64,000 nt of DNA. Origin: JBBDMC01 sp963826055 (lineage in GTDB: Bacteria; Pseudomonadota; Alphaproteobacteria; Rhizobiales; Kaistiaceae). The notes beneath the pieces are model-generated. The model made no database searches and was not told the origin of the DNA. It worked only from the letters and a program-made list of their open reading frames with translations. The DNA is taken from contig CAWGVO010000002.1 of NCBI GenBank assembly GCA_963826055.1, positions 1 through 64,000 on the forward strand, written 5' to 3'. Shown in pieces: positions 30,261 through 39,270 of this stretch. A program made the position numbers and the translations under genes. Positions within the stretch are counted from its first letter, which is position 1. Each line of letters starts with the position of its first letter.

Positions 30261-31739
30261 ATGAAACCCATGAATATCGGGGTCGGACTTCGTATTTTCA
30301 TCGTTGCTGCGTCTCTCCCGGCGCTGACGGCGGTGGCCGATGCGGCGAGTGGGCGTCCCGCTACGGAGTTCGGCCCCGAGGTCGGACTGGTCGAGCCGTC
30401 AGGCGGCTTCGTTGGCCGCCTGGCGCTCACTCCGGATCGCGGGCCGATCGGGGCGCCCGTCGCCGTCAGCGGCACCAGCCTGCCGGCGAACCAGACGTTC
30501 GATCTGGTGTGGCGCACGGTCACCGGGAGCTGGAGCGTCGCTGACGCGCAATACAAGGGGCGCGAGTACAAACCGGTCGGCTACCTGATCTCGCAGGTCA
30601 CGACCGACGCCAACGGCGCCTTCACGGCGACTTTCAATGCGCCGGACGATTTCGGCTTCTGGCACGACATAACCGTGCAGAGCGCCGACCGCTTGCTGAC
30701 GCAGGCGGCATTCAACGTGGAGATGTCGGTGGCGATCTCGCCGGCGCGCGGACCGGTCGGCACGCCGATCACGGTCGACGTCAAGGGTATCGGCTGGAGG
30801 CAGCTCGAGAACAGCTGGCTCCTGCTTTACGACAACAAGTACACCGGCTGGATGTCATCGGTGACCCAGGGTGGCTCGGCGCACTTCACCATTCCGGCCG
30901 CCGGAAGGCCGGGCACCCATGTGCTCGAAGTGCTGCACGGCGACTTCACCTTCCCCTATCGCAACATGCAGCAGTCGCCTGAACCGGACCGGCCGCGTTT
31001 CGCGGTCCCGTTCGAGATCACTGAGGGCGATCCGGTGCTGCCGCCGGCTCCGGACAGCCAGGTGCAGGCCAGCATCCGCAGTTTGCCGGCCCAGGGCGAA
31101 CTCGTCGCCAAGCCCGCATTCGCAACGGTTGGCAAGCCGATCACGGTGTCGGGCGGCGGCTTCGAGCCGGGCAAGACGTACGAGCTCAACTGGACCACGG
31201 TCACCGGCAACCGGGTCAGCGGCTCAGGGTGGGAGGAGACGCCGCGCGTCGTTGCCTCGGCGGCAGCGGACGCATCGGGCAACCTGCAGTTCCGGTTGAA
31301 CGCGCCGGATGATCTCGGCGGCGCCCACAACCTTTGGGTAAGCGCCGGTAACGCCGCCAGGAAGACGGGCGTGTTCTGGATCGCGCCCAATGCCTTCCCG
31401 CTCAGCGAGTCCAGCGGCCCCGCCGGGACGCCTTTCACCATCCATCTCAAGGGCGTCGGCTGGACCGAGACCGCCAACATCTACGCGGTCAACTACGACA
31501 ACGCCTACATCGGCTATGCCTGCGGCTTCAACAGCCAGGGCACTGTCGACATTGATCTGCAGGCAACCGGAGAGCCGGGTTGGCACTTCGTCGATCTCTA
31601 CCCGGCCGTTTACAAGGGCCAGGAGTCGCGGCCCAACAACTTCCGTTTGCCGCAACTGACCTATGCCCAGGACCATCCGGGCGAGGATTTGCCGCGGTTC
31701 AGTTTCGCCTTCAAGATTACTGAAGCCCGCACCAACTGA
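30261..31739 (+). CDS. Secreted two-lobed IPT/Ig-like protein of the cytochrome module
   Basis: 492 residues with a signal peptide (ending AVADA). The sequence is an internal duplication: residues about 55-255 and 275-490 align, with GAPVAVSGTSLPANQTFDL against GKPITVSGGGFEPGKTYEL, WRTVTG against WTTVTG, and KGIGWRQ...YDNKYTGW against KGVGWTE...YDNAYIGY. Each half reads as two IPT/TIG-like beta-sandwich modules. There is no haem motif and a single Cys (YACGFN). It may bind a polymer or another protein beside the cytochromes. A strong hairpin follows at 31761. Confidence 0.68.
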   Translation: MKPMNIGVGLRIFIVAASLPALTAVADAASGRPATEFGPEVGLVEPSGGFVGRLALTPDRGPIGAPVAVSGTSLPANQTFDLVWRTVTGSWSVADAQYKGREYKPVGYLISQVTTDANGAFTATFNAPDDFGFWHDITVQSADRLLTQAAFNVEMSVAISPARGPVGTPITVDVKGIGWRQLENSWLLLYDNKYTGWMSSVTQGGSAHFTIPAAGRPGTHVLEVLHGDFTFPYRNMQQSPEPDRPRFAVPFEITEGDPVLPPAPDSQVQASIRSLPAQGELVAKPAFATVGKPITVSGGGFEPGKTYELNWTTVTGNRVSGSGWEETPRVVASAAADASGNLQFRLNAPDDLGGAHNLWVSAGNAARKTGVFWIAPNAFPLSESSGPAGTPFTIHLKGVGWTETANIYAVNYDNAYIGYACGFNSQGTVDIDLQATGEPGWHFVDLYPAVYKGQESRPNNFRLPQLTYAQDHPGEDLPRFSFAFKITEARTN

Positions 31740-31760
31740 ACCGGCAGGCTTGCCAGACGG

Positions 31761-31785
31761 CGACGGCCCCCACCCGGGGCCGTCG
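31761..31785. terminator. Hairpin between the cytochrome module and a convergent small gene
   Basis: CGACGGCCCC and GGGGCCGTCG form a perfect 10-bp stem with a five-base loop, 22 bases after the stop at 31739 and 16 bases before the stop of the convergent gene at 31801. No T run follows on either strand, but position and strength suit a shared transcription end. Confidence 0.6.
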
Positions 31786-31800
31786 TTCGCCGCGGTCGTC

Positions 31801-32118
31801 TCAGAGCCGCTTCCAGACCCGGGCCAGACCCCAGATCGCGAAGATCGCGCCGGTGGTGATGCCCCACCATTTGGCCTGCCGCAGATTGAGGAAGAACGTG
31901 CCGCTCGAAGAGTCGGCCGGATGATCCGCCGCCCATTTCGCCAGGTCCTCGCGCTCCAGCCACCGCTTGGCGGCGTCGCGCTTTTCGTCGTCCCAGCGGC
32001 GCAATGCCAGATCGGCGCGCACCTGCTTGGCGCCGAGTTCTGCGAACTCGCGGTTCCACTTGGAAATCTGGCTTGCGCTCGCGACCATTGATGCTTTGGT
32101 CTTCAGGCTGGCAACCAT
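31801..32118 (-). CDS. Small protein with one C-terminal membrane helix, function unknown
   Basis: 105 residues. The N-terminal 70 are charged and helical (SKWNREFAELGAKQVRADL, RRWDDEKRDAAKRWLERED), a likely coiled coil. The C-terminal helix is WWGITTGAIFAIWGLARVW. The start at 32118 is preceded by a weak GG-rich site; 32088 is an alternative. A tail-anchored cytoplasmic protein is likely. No family recognised. Confidence 0.55.
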   Translation of the reverse strand: MVASLKTKASMVASASQISKWNREFAELGAKQVRADLALRRWDDEKRDAAKRWLEREDLAKWAADHPADSSSGTFFLNLRQAKWWGITTGAIFAIWGLARVWKRL

Positions 32119-32370
32119 CCGTCGCCTACCACCACAGGGCGGCGATTGCCAAGGGTCGATGTGCCCAGCGGGTGCGCGACCGACGGTCGCCCGGTGCATT
32201 ATCCCTTGGAGCGTTGCCGCAAAGCCACCCGGAAATGGCCGAATTTCAGCCTTTCGGACCAGTGTTGCCGCCTTGCCCTTGCCTTGAAGTGCCGACATCA
32301 TCGCGACCGTCGATGCGGCGGCCGGTGGCGCGATTCGAGCGCCCGCAACGCGCTGCATGGTGAGGATTGC

Positions 32371-33507
32371 ATGATCGGTAAAGCCTTGCGCTCGGTCGCG
32401 TGCGGCCTGTTGCTTGCGGCGACCGTCACCGTCGCCCACGCGGCCGCCGACCCTCAGCGGATCGCCGACCTTCTGGCGGCGGCGGTCGCCGCCTCCGGCG
32501 AGGGCCAACTCACCTACGGCGCCGCCAGCGCCGATGGCGCGACCATCACCATCAGCGACGTCAAGCTCAGCCTTTCCGCCAGGGACGGTGCTGTCACCGT
32601 GCCGAAGGTGGTGATCAGCGGCGCGGCGGAGCGTCAGCCGGGCGGCTTCAGCGCCGACAGTGTCACCTTCGACGGCGGCAGTGCCACCTCGTCTCGCGGT
32701 GGGGTCACGTGGCAGACGGCGACGGCCACGGGTGTCGTCGTGCCATCCGCCGATGAGGCGAAGGCGCGTGCGCGGATGCGTCCGTTCACCGGGCTGACGC
32801 TCGGTTCACTCTCCCTCAGCGATGCCGGCGTTCCCGATCCGGTGTCGGTTGCCGCCCTCGACGTCACGCTCGGCGATGTCGCGGAGGGTGCGCCCGTCGA
32901 TACGGTGGTGAAGGCGACCGGCGTCTCCGTTCCGGCGACGTTCGCCGCCAATCCGATCGCGCTCGCCGTGCTCGATCGGCTCGGCTACGACAAGGTCACT
33001 GCCGACGTATCAATGGAGAGCGTCTACGACCCCGACGCCGACACGGTGGACATCCGCTCACTCACCATCGACGCGGCCGACATCGGCAAGATCGCGATGA
33101 CCGGCAAATTCAGCGGCCTCTCCCTGCATGGCCTCTCCGATCCAACCGAGTCGAAAGCCGCGCGCGCGGCGGCGCGGCTGAACGCCATGACCGTCCGCTT
33201 CGATGACGCCGGCTTCGTCAAACGTATGCTCGCCATGCAGGCGGACATGCTGGGCGGCTCGCCCGACGACGTCCGCTCGGCTCTCGTAGATGGCGCGCTG
33301 CCGGTGGCGCTGAGCTTCGTCGACAATGCGAGCTTCCGCAACTCCTTCCTCGCCGCGATGGCCACTTTCCTGGAGGACCCCCGCTCGCTGACGCTGACGG
33401 CGTCGCCGAAAGAGCCGGTCCCGCTCGGTCAGGTCCTGCGGGCGGCCCTTCACAACCCGCTGTCGCTGGCCGACCTGCTCGCCCCGGACGTGGTCGCCAA
33501 TCGCTGA
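32371..33507 (+). CDS. Secreted protein of unknown function, related to its downstream neighbour
   Basis: 378 residues with a signal peptide (ALRSVACGLLLAATVTVAHA). The mature part is beta-rich with AsmA-like periodicity (ATITISDVKLSLSARDGAV, LTLGSLSLSDAGVPDPVSV, DTVDIRSLTIDAADIGKIA). The C-terminal third (VRFDDAGFVKRMLAMQADM, ALPVALSFVDNASFRNSFL, HNPLSLADLLAPDVV) matches the C-terminal end of the next gene. The start follows GAGG. The two genes are ten bases apart and were probably formed by duplication. Confidence 0.65.
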   Translation: MIGKALRSVACGLLLAATVTVAHAAADPQRIADLLAAAVAASGEGQLTYGAASADGATITISDVKLSLSARDGAVTVPKVVISGAAERQPGGFSADSVTFDGGSATSSRGGVTWQTATATGVVVPSADEAKARARMRPFTGLTLGSLSLSDAGVPDPVSVAALDVTLGDVAEGAPVDTVVKATGVSVPATFAANPIALAVLDRLGYDKVTADVSMESVYDPDADTVDIRSLTIDAADIGKIAMTGKFSGLSLHGLSDPTESKAARAAARLNAMTVRFDDAGFVKRMLAMQADMLGGSPDDVRSALVDGALPVALSFVDNASFRNSFLAAMATFLEDPRSLTLTASPKEPVPLGQVLRAALHNPLSLADLLAPDVVANR

Positions 33508-33517
33508 GGCTCCGGAC

Positions 33518-35548
33518 GTGAACCGACCGTCGGCAATCAAACGATCGGAAACGCGCACCGCGCTCGCCCTGGCGCTGTTCGCGTGGGCGACCCTGATGAC
33601 GGCCGGCGGCGCGCTGGCGCAGGGCCTGGCGGGTTCGGCCGAGGCCGCCCTCACCCACTGGGTGGCGACAATCGACGCCTCGCCCGACTGGTCTGCCACC
33701 TACCGCAGCGTCGCATACGACCCGACGAGCGACAGCGTGGTCCTCTCCGGCCTTGCGGTCCGCAGCGAGCGGGCGGGCTTCACCGTCGACGTCGATACGG
33801 TGGCCGTCAGCGGCCTGACCGAAACGGCTGACGGGACCCTTCGCGCCCGCCAGTTTGTCGCCAACGGCGGCGTCATCGCGGCCGGCATCTTCTCCATCGG
33901 CCTCTCGGACCTTGCCCTGGACGATTTCGTGTTGCCGCCGGATGCGGGTTTCACGTGGGATCCGGCGCGGCCGTTCACGTCCATGATCCATGCCTACGGG
34001 CCGCTCGCCCGCATCAGCGCCTCCGCCGGTCGGCTCGGAAAGCTTTCCCTCACAGAGACGGTGGAAGGCGTCGGCAGCCGCGTCGTGTACAGCGGCATCG
34101 CCCTCAAGAACTGGGCGGATGGCCGGATTGCGAGCCTGACGGCCGGTCCGCTCAGCCTCGATACGCCCAGCGACCTGCCGCTGATCACCATGCGTGTCGC
34201 CAGGGGCGATGCAACCGGCATCGACATCGGCGCCATCCTGCACGTCTACGATCCCGACAGCTACGTCGGTGGCGTCGGCGACGGGACCTGGCGTTCGGCG
34301 GTCGCGTCGGCGCGCTACAGCGACGTCACCATCGAGGCGCCGGGAGCGAAGGTGAGCCTCGGCTCGATCTCGGTCGACGACCTGAAGGCGCGCCAGCCGG
34401 GCGGCAGCTTCGCGGCGATGTTCGATGCGGCGATGCTCGACCCGTTCGGGGCCGGCGATCCGGCCGCCGCCGACCGCTCGCTCGACCTTGCCTCGGCCTT
34501 CTCGGTCGGACGTTTCGCCATGGGCCCGATCGACGTCCAGGCGATCGGCTTCGACCGCCTGCACGTCGACGACATCTCGGTCGATGATCTGTCGATCGCC
34601 GGCCTCGGCAGGTTCGCCATCGACGGGCTGGAGGGCGTGGTCAGCGGTCAGGCATCGGTCAAGGTGGGGCGGCTGGCGTTCGGCGGCATCAAGCTGCCAT
34701 CGACCGACACCATCGCCACGGCCATGCGGGTGGCGCGGGTCGGCGGCGACGTCGATTTCTCCTCGCTGTTGCCGACGCTCGGTTTCGTCGAAACGGGGGG
34801 CGTCGATGTCGACGTCGCCGGCATCCCGCGCACCAGGCTCGGCAAGCTGCGCGTCGACCTCGCCGACTACGTCGGCAGCGTACCAACCGCGGTCACCGTC
34901 GATATCGCCGACGCCGATTTCGCCACCACGATGATCGCGCAGGATTCGGTGCGCAACCTGCTTGCCAGCTTCGGCTACGAGCGGCTGCACGTCGATTCAA
35001 GCGTCAAGGTCGATTGGGACGAAGCCAGCGACGCAACGGTCGTCGACGATTTCAAGCTGTCGATGAGCGACATCGGAACGCTGTCGGGGGATGCCAGGTT
35101 CACCGGACCGACGCGGAGCGAAATCGAGAAGCTCGATTCGCTGGCCGGCCTCGACAGCCTCTTCTCGTCCGTGTCGCTGCAGAGCGGCACCTTCACGTTC
35201 CAGGACCAGTCGCTGGTCGGCCGCGCGATCGCCGGCCAGGCGGCCAAGCTCAAGGTCGATCCGGACAAGTTCCGCGAACAGTTCGCCCGCGGGCTGCCGT
35301 TCATGCTGTCGTTTCTCGGCAACCGCGACTTTCAGAAGAAGATCACGCCGATCCTGCAGGCGTTCATCCGCACGCCCGGCTCGATCACGGTGATGACGGC
35401 GCCGACAGCGCCCATCGCAGTGTCGGCGATCATGACGGCGATCAGGGCGTCGCCCTTCAGCCTGCCCAACCTGCTGGCGCTCACCGTCAGCAACGCCACG
35501 GCAGGCCCTGCTGCCGGCGGCGCGGCGGCGGCGCCTGCCCCGCAGTAG
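33518..35548 (+). CDS. Large secreted protein of unknown function, longer paralogue
   Basis: 676 residues, GTG start behind GAGG, signal peptide ALALALFAWATLMTAGGALA. Repeated beta-type units (SVVLSGLAVRSERAGFTVDV, KVSLGSISVDDLKARQPGGS, IDVQAIGFDRLHVDDISVDD) suggest an elongated beta structure like AsmA/lipid-transfer proteins. Its C-terminal region (LASFGYERLHVDSSVKVDW, ARGLPFMLSFLGNRDF, ASPFSLPNLLALTVSN) matches that of the gene upstream (LDRLGYDKVTADVSMES and so on). The role is unknown; lipid or envelope transport is only a structural guess. Confidence 0.65.
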   Translation: MNRPSAIKRSETRTALALALFAWATLMTAGGALAQGLAGSAEAALTHWVATIDASPDWSATYRSVAYDPTSDSVVLSGLAVRSERAGFTVDVDTVAVSGLTETADGTLRARQFVANGGVIAAGIFSIGLSDLALDDFVLPPDAGFTWDPARPFTSMIHAYGPLARISASAGRLGKLSLTETVEGVGSRVVYSGIALKNWADGRIASLTAGPLSLDTPSDLPLITMRVARGDATGIDIGAILHVYDPDSYVGGVGDGTWRSAVASARYSDVTIEAPGAKVSLGSISVDDLKARQPGGSFAAMFDAAMLDPFGAGDPAAADRSLDLASAFSVGRFAMGPIDVQAIGFDRLHVDDISVDDLSIAGLGRFAIDGLEGVVSGQASVKVGRLAFGGIKLPSTDTIATAMRVARVGGDVDFSSLLPTLGFVETGGVDVDVAGIPRTRLGKLRVDLADYVGSVPTAVTVDIADADFATTMIAQDSVRNLLASFGYERLHVDSSVKVDWDEASDATVVDDFKLSMSDIGTLSGDARFTGPTRSEIEKLDSLAGLDSLFSSVSLQSGTFTFQDQSLVGRAIAGQAAKLKVDPDKFREQFARGLPFMLSFLGNRDFQKKITPILQAFIRTPGSITVMTAPTAPIAVSAIMTAIRASPFSLPNLLALTVSNATAGPAAGGAAAAPAPQ

Positions 35549-35550
35549 CC

Positions 35551-37341
35551 CTACTCGGGCAAATTCAACCTGATGTGCAGTTCGCGCAGTTGCTGCGCGG
35601 TCACCTCGGACGGCGCGCCCATCATCAGGTCCTCGGCGCGCTGGTTCATCGGGAACATGGTGACCTCGCGCAGGTTCTCCTCGCCGCACAAGAGCATCAC
35701 CATGCGGTCGATGCCGGGCGCGATGCCGCCGTGGGGCGGGGCGCCATATTGCAGCGCGCTGAGCATGCCGCCGAACTTCGCCTCCAGCACGTCCTCGCCG
35801 TAGCCGGAGATGGCGAAGGCCTTGCGCATGATCTCCGGCTTGTGGTTCCGGATGGCGCCGGACGACAGCTCGATGCCGTTGCAGACGATGTCGTACTGGA
35901 TCGCCTTGATCGACAGGATCGCCTCGTGGTCGGTCAGGTCGAGCGCCAGGAAGGCGTCGTGGTCGTAATTCGGCATCGAGAACGGGTTGTGGGAGAACTC
36001 GACGCGCTTCTCGTCCTCGTTCCATTCGAACATCGGGAAGTCGACGATCCAGCAGAAGTCGAAGCGGTTCTCGTCGATGAGGTTCAGCTCGCGGCCGATG
36101 CGGGTGCGGGCGGCGCCGGCGAAGGCGGCGTGGCTGGCGGGACGGCCGCAAACGAAAAAGACGGCGTCGCCGTCGCCGAGCCTGAGCTGGTCGCGCAGCG
36201 CCTCGGTGCGTTCGGGGCCGATGTTCTTGGCGATGGGCCCGGCGCCCTCGCCGTCGTCGCGGAAGAAGATGTAGCCGAGGCCGGGCTGGCCCTCGCCCTG
36301 CGCCCATGAATTCATGCGGTCGCAGAAGGCGCGGTTGCCGCCGGTCGGCGCGGGGATCGCCCACACCTCGACGCGCGGGTCGGCGGCGATCTGGCCGGCG
36401 AACACCTTGAAGCCGGAATCGCGGAAAGTCTCGGTCACGTCCTCCATGACGATCGGGTTGCGCAGGTCCGGCTTGTCGGAGCCGTACTTGGTCATCGCCT
36501 CGGCGTAGGGGATGCGCGGGAACGACTGGGTGACCGGCTTGCCCTCGCCGAACTCCTCGAACAGGCCGCGCAGCACCGGCTCCACCGCCTGGAAGACGTC
36601 CTCCTGCTCGACGAAGCTCATCTCGATGTCGAGCTGGTAGAACTCGCCGGGCGAGCGGTCGGCGCGGGCGTCCTCGTCGCGGAAGCAGGGCGCGATCTGG
36701 AAGTAGCGGTCGAAGCCGGCGATCATGATGAGCTGCTTGAACTGCTGCGGCGCCTGCGGCAGGGCGTAGAACTTGCCGGGGTGGAGCCGCGACGGCACCA
36801 GGAAGTCGCGGGCGCCCTCCGGGCTCGATGCCGTCAGGATCGGGGTGTGGAATTCGTTGAAGCCGGCCTCCACCATGCGGCGGCGGAGCGAGGCGATGAT
36901 CGCCGAGCGCTTCATGACGTTGGCGTGGAGCTTGTCGCGCCTGAGGTCGAGGAAGCGGTACTTGAGCCGCGTCTCCTCCGGGTACTCGGCGTCGCCGAAC
37001 ACCGGCAGCGGCAGCTCGCGGGCGGTCGACAGCACCTCGATATCGGCGGCGAAGACCTCGACCGCGCCGGTCGGCAGGTTCGGGTTGATCGTGTCCTCGG
37101 TCCGCGCCTTGACCGTGCCGTCGACCCGGATCACCCATTCGGCGCGCACCGTCTCGGCGGTCTTGAAGGCCGGCAAGTCCGGGTCGGCGACCACCTGGGT
37201 CAGGCCGTAGTGGTCGCGCAGGTCGATGAACAGGAGGCCGCCGTGGTCGCGCACCCGGTGGACCCAGCCGGAGAGGCGGACGGTCTCGCCGACGTCGGCG
37301 GGGCGGAGCGCGCCGCAGGTGTGGGTCCGGTAGGGGTGCAT
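35551..37341 (-). CDS. aspS: Aspartyl-tRNA synthetase
   Basis: 596 residues, class II. The N-terminal OB-fold (VRLSGWVHRVRDHGGLLFID) binds the anticodon. Motif 2 is FRDEDARADRSPGEFYQLDI, a bacterial GAD insertion domain follows, and motif 3 is PHGGIAPGIDRMVMLLCG. The start at 37341 (MHPYRTHTCG) begins the conserved region; the frame stays open upstream to 37464 without a better start. It is divergent to rnd and converges on the secreted-protein gene with two bases between stops. It may also charge tRNA-Asn, as many alphaproteobacterial enzymes do; this cannot be told here. Confidence 0.95.
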   Translation of the reverse strand: MHPYRTHTCGALRPADVGETVRLSGWVHRVRDHGGLLFIDLRDHYGLTQVVADPDLPAFKTAETVRAEWVIRVDGTVKARTEDTINPNLPTGAVEVFAADIEVLSTARELPLPVFGDAEYPEETRLKYRFLDLRRDKLHANVMKRSAIIASLRRRMVEAGFNEFHTPILTASSPEGARDFLVPSRLHPGKFYALPQAPQQFKQLIMIAGFDRYFQIAPCFRDEDARADRSPGEFYQLDIEMSFVEQEDVFQAVEPVLRGLFEEFGEGKPVTQSFPRIPYAEAMTKYGSDKPDLRNPIVMEDVTETFRDSGFKVFAGQIAADPRVEVWAIPAPTGGNRAFCDRMNSWAQGEGQPGLGYIFFRDDGEGAGPIAKNIGPERTEALRDQLRLGDGDAVFFVCGRPASHAAFAGAARTRIGRELNLIDENRFDFCWIVDFPMFEWNEDEKRVEFSHNPFSMPNYDHDAFLALDLTDHEAILSIKAIQYDIVCNGIELSSGAIRNHKPEIMRKAFAISGYGEDVLEAKFGGMLSALQYGAPPHGGIAPGIDRMVMLLCGEENLREVTMFPMNQRAEDLMMGAPSEVTAQQLRELHIRLNLPE

Positions 37342-37515
37342 GGCGGTTTCCGGCTCTGGAACGGCTGATTCTGCTTGAAAAACGGGGCTTTTCAGGGCGC
37401 GAAAGGCGCACGCGTGCGGCCGTTTGTCAAGGTTGCCGCGACGGGCCCGAAACCGTTGCGCCAAATGGATTTGTCAAGCGGGACAAGCCCCCCTTCCGTC
37501 GGTTATAGGGAGGAC

Positions 37516-38664
37516 ATGACCATCATCACCACGACCGCCGACCTTGCCGCCGCCTGCAAGCGGCTGGCCCGATTCGAGACGGTCACGGTCGATACCGAAT
37601 TCATGCGGGAGACGACCTTCTGGCCGAAGCTCTGCGTCATCCAGCTGGCGAGTCCGGAAGAGGGGGTGGTGGTCGACGCGATGGCGCCGGAGATCGACCT
37701 GGAGCCCTTCTTCAAGCTGATGAAGAACGAGAAGGTCCTCAAGGTCTTCCACGCCGCCCGCCAGGACATCGAAATCATCTACCACCTCGGCGACCTCATC
37801 CCCCACCCGATTTTCGACACCCAGGTGGCGGCGATGGTGTGCGGGTTCGGCGATTCGATCAGCTACGACCAGCTCGTCCACCGGCTGACGGGCGAGCGGA
37901 TAGACAAATCGTCGCGCTTCACCGACTGGAGCCGGCGGCCGCTGTCGGAACGGCAGGTCGAATACGCGCTCGCCGACGTCACCCACCTCCGCGACGTCTA
38001 CCAGGCGCTCGCCAACCGGCTTGCCGGGCAGGACCGCACCGAGTGGGTGCGCGAGGAGATGGAGGTGCTGACGTCGCCGGAGACCTACCGGCTGGAGCCG
38101 GAGGAGGCGTGGAAACGGCTGAAGCTCAGGGTGCGCAAGCCGATCGAGCTCGCCGTCCTTCGCGCCGTCGCCGCCTGGCGCGAGCAGGAGGCGCAGAGCC
38201 GCGACGTGCCGCGCAGCCGCGTCATCAAGGACGACGCCATCTACGAGATCGCCGCGCAGCAGCCGGCCACCCCGGCGGCGCTGGGGCACCTGCGCACCAT
38301 CCCGAAGGGCTTCGAGCGCTCACGCGCCGCCGGCGACATCCTCAAGGTGGTCCAGACGGCGCTCGAAATTCCCAAGGACCAGTTGCCGCGCATCCCCAAG
38401 CACCGGCCGACGACCAACGGCAACGGCGCCGCGGTCGACCTCCTCAAGGTGCTGCTCAAGATGATCAGCCAGAAGAACGGCGTCGCCTCCAAGATCATCG
38501 CCACGGTCGACGACCTGGAGGCCATCGCCGGCGACGACGCGGCGGACGTGCCGGCCCTCACCGGCTGGCGACGCGAGTTGTTCGGCGAGGCGGCGCTGAA
38601 GCTCAAGCGCGGCGAGATCGCGCTCGCGGTCAAGAACAACCACGTCGTCACGCTGGAGAAGTAG
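37516..38664 (+). CDS. rnd: Ribonuclease D
   Basis: 382 residues. A DEDD 3'-5' exonuclease domain has VDTEFMRETTFWPKLCVIQL, FHAARQDIEIIYHLG and VEYALADVTHLRDVY, holding the four acidic metal ligands. HRDC domains follow (LRAVAAWREQEAQSRDVPRS, then LLKMISQKNGVASKIIATVD). RNase D trims tRNA 3' ends. The ATG at 37516 follows AGGGAGG. Position between aspS and ppx/ppk matches Rhizobiales order. Confidence 0.95.
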   Translation: MTIITTTADLAAACKRLARFETVTVDTEFMRETTFWPKLCVIQLASPEEGVVVDAMAPEIDLEPFFKLMKNEKVLKVFHAARQDIEIIYHLGDLIPHPIFDTQVAAMVCGFGDSISYDQLVHRLTGERIDKSSRFTDWSRRPLSERQVEYALADVTHLRDVYQALANRLAGQDRTEWVREEMEVLTSPETYRLEPEEAWKRLKLRVRKPIELAVLRAVAAWREQEAQSRDVPRSRVIKDDAIYEIAAQQPATPAALGHLRTIPKGFERSRAAGDILKVVQTALEIPKDQLPRIPKHRPTTNGNGAAVDLLKVLLKMISQKNGVASKIIATVDDLEAIAGDDAADVPALTGWRRELFGEAALKLKRGEIALAVKNNHVVTLEK

Positions 38665-38685
38665 CGGCGACGCGAGCCGGTTTGG

Positions 38686-39261
38686 CTAGCGATCGTGGAA
38701 GCCCTTGCCCGCCAGAATCCTCGGCGCGTGTTTCTCGATCCGCGCCGCCCGCGTGCCCGCCTGTTTTGCCCCTGAAAAATAGAGCACGTAGCCCCGTTGC
38801 CGCCCGGGCGTCAGCGCCTCGAACGCGGCCCTGAAGGCGGCATCCTCGTCGAGCTTGTGCCGGAGTTCCGCCGGAAAGGCGATCTCCGTCGCCTGCGGGA
38901 TTTTCCGCCCCGATTTTTCCACGTCCACCGCTTCGCGGACGTAGGCCTTCACGATTGCCTTGTTGCGGACGACGTCGCGGACGCTGGTGAACCGGATCCG
39001 GCGCCCCGACTGCGAATTCTTTCCGGGGCTTTCCAGAACACCCTCGGCATCGGCCAAGAGCGCGCCCTTGAAGAACGCCAGCGCCAGAAATGCCTTCATG
39101 CTCTGGATGATGACGATGTTCTTGCCGTCGTGGGTGTAGCAGGGCTGGCCCCACTTCAGCTCCTCGGTCAACCCGCAACCGAGGACCACCTCCCGCAGCT
39201 TCTCCAATTCCGGCCGCCAGGTGTTTGCCCTCCTGAACCAGGCGTCCACCGGCGAGGTCAT
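38686..39261 (-). CDS. YdeI/OmpD-associated family protein (DUF1801 plus YdeI tail)
   Basis: 191 residues. The DUF1801 part has LTEELKWGQPCYTHDGKNI and MKAFLALAFFKGALL; the C-terminal YdeI part has FPAELRHKLDEDAAFRAAFE, ALTPGRQRGYVLYFSGAKQ and RIEKHAPRILAGKGF. Such proteins are common and poorly studied; some are linked to stress. It is between rnd (convergent) and ppx (same strand, nine bases away), where many relatives have no gene. Confidence 0.85.
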   Translation of the reverse strand: MTSPVDAWFRRANTWRPELEKLREVVLGCGLTEELKWGQPCYTHDGKNIVIIQSMKAFLALAFFKGALLADAEGVLESPGKNSQSGRRIRFTSVRDVVRNKAIVKAYVREAVDVEKSGRKIPQATEIAFPAELRHKLDEDAAFRAAFEALTPGRQRGYVLYFSGAKQAGTRAARIEKHAPRILAGKGFHDR

Positions 39262-39270
39262 GGGCCGCCG

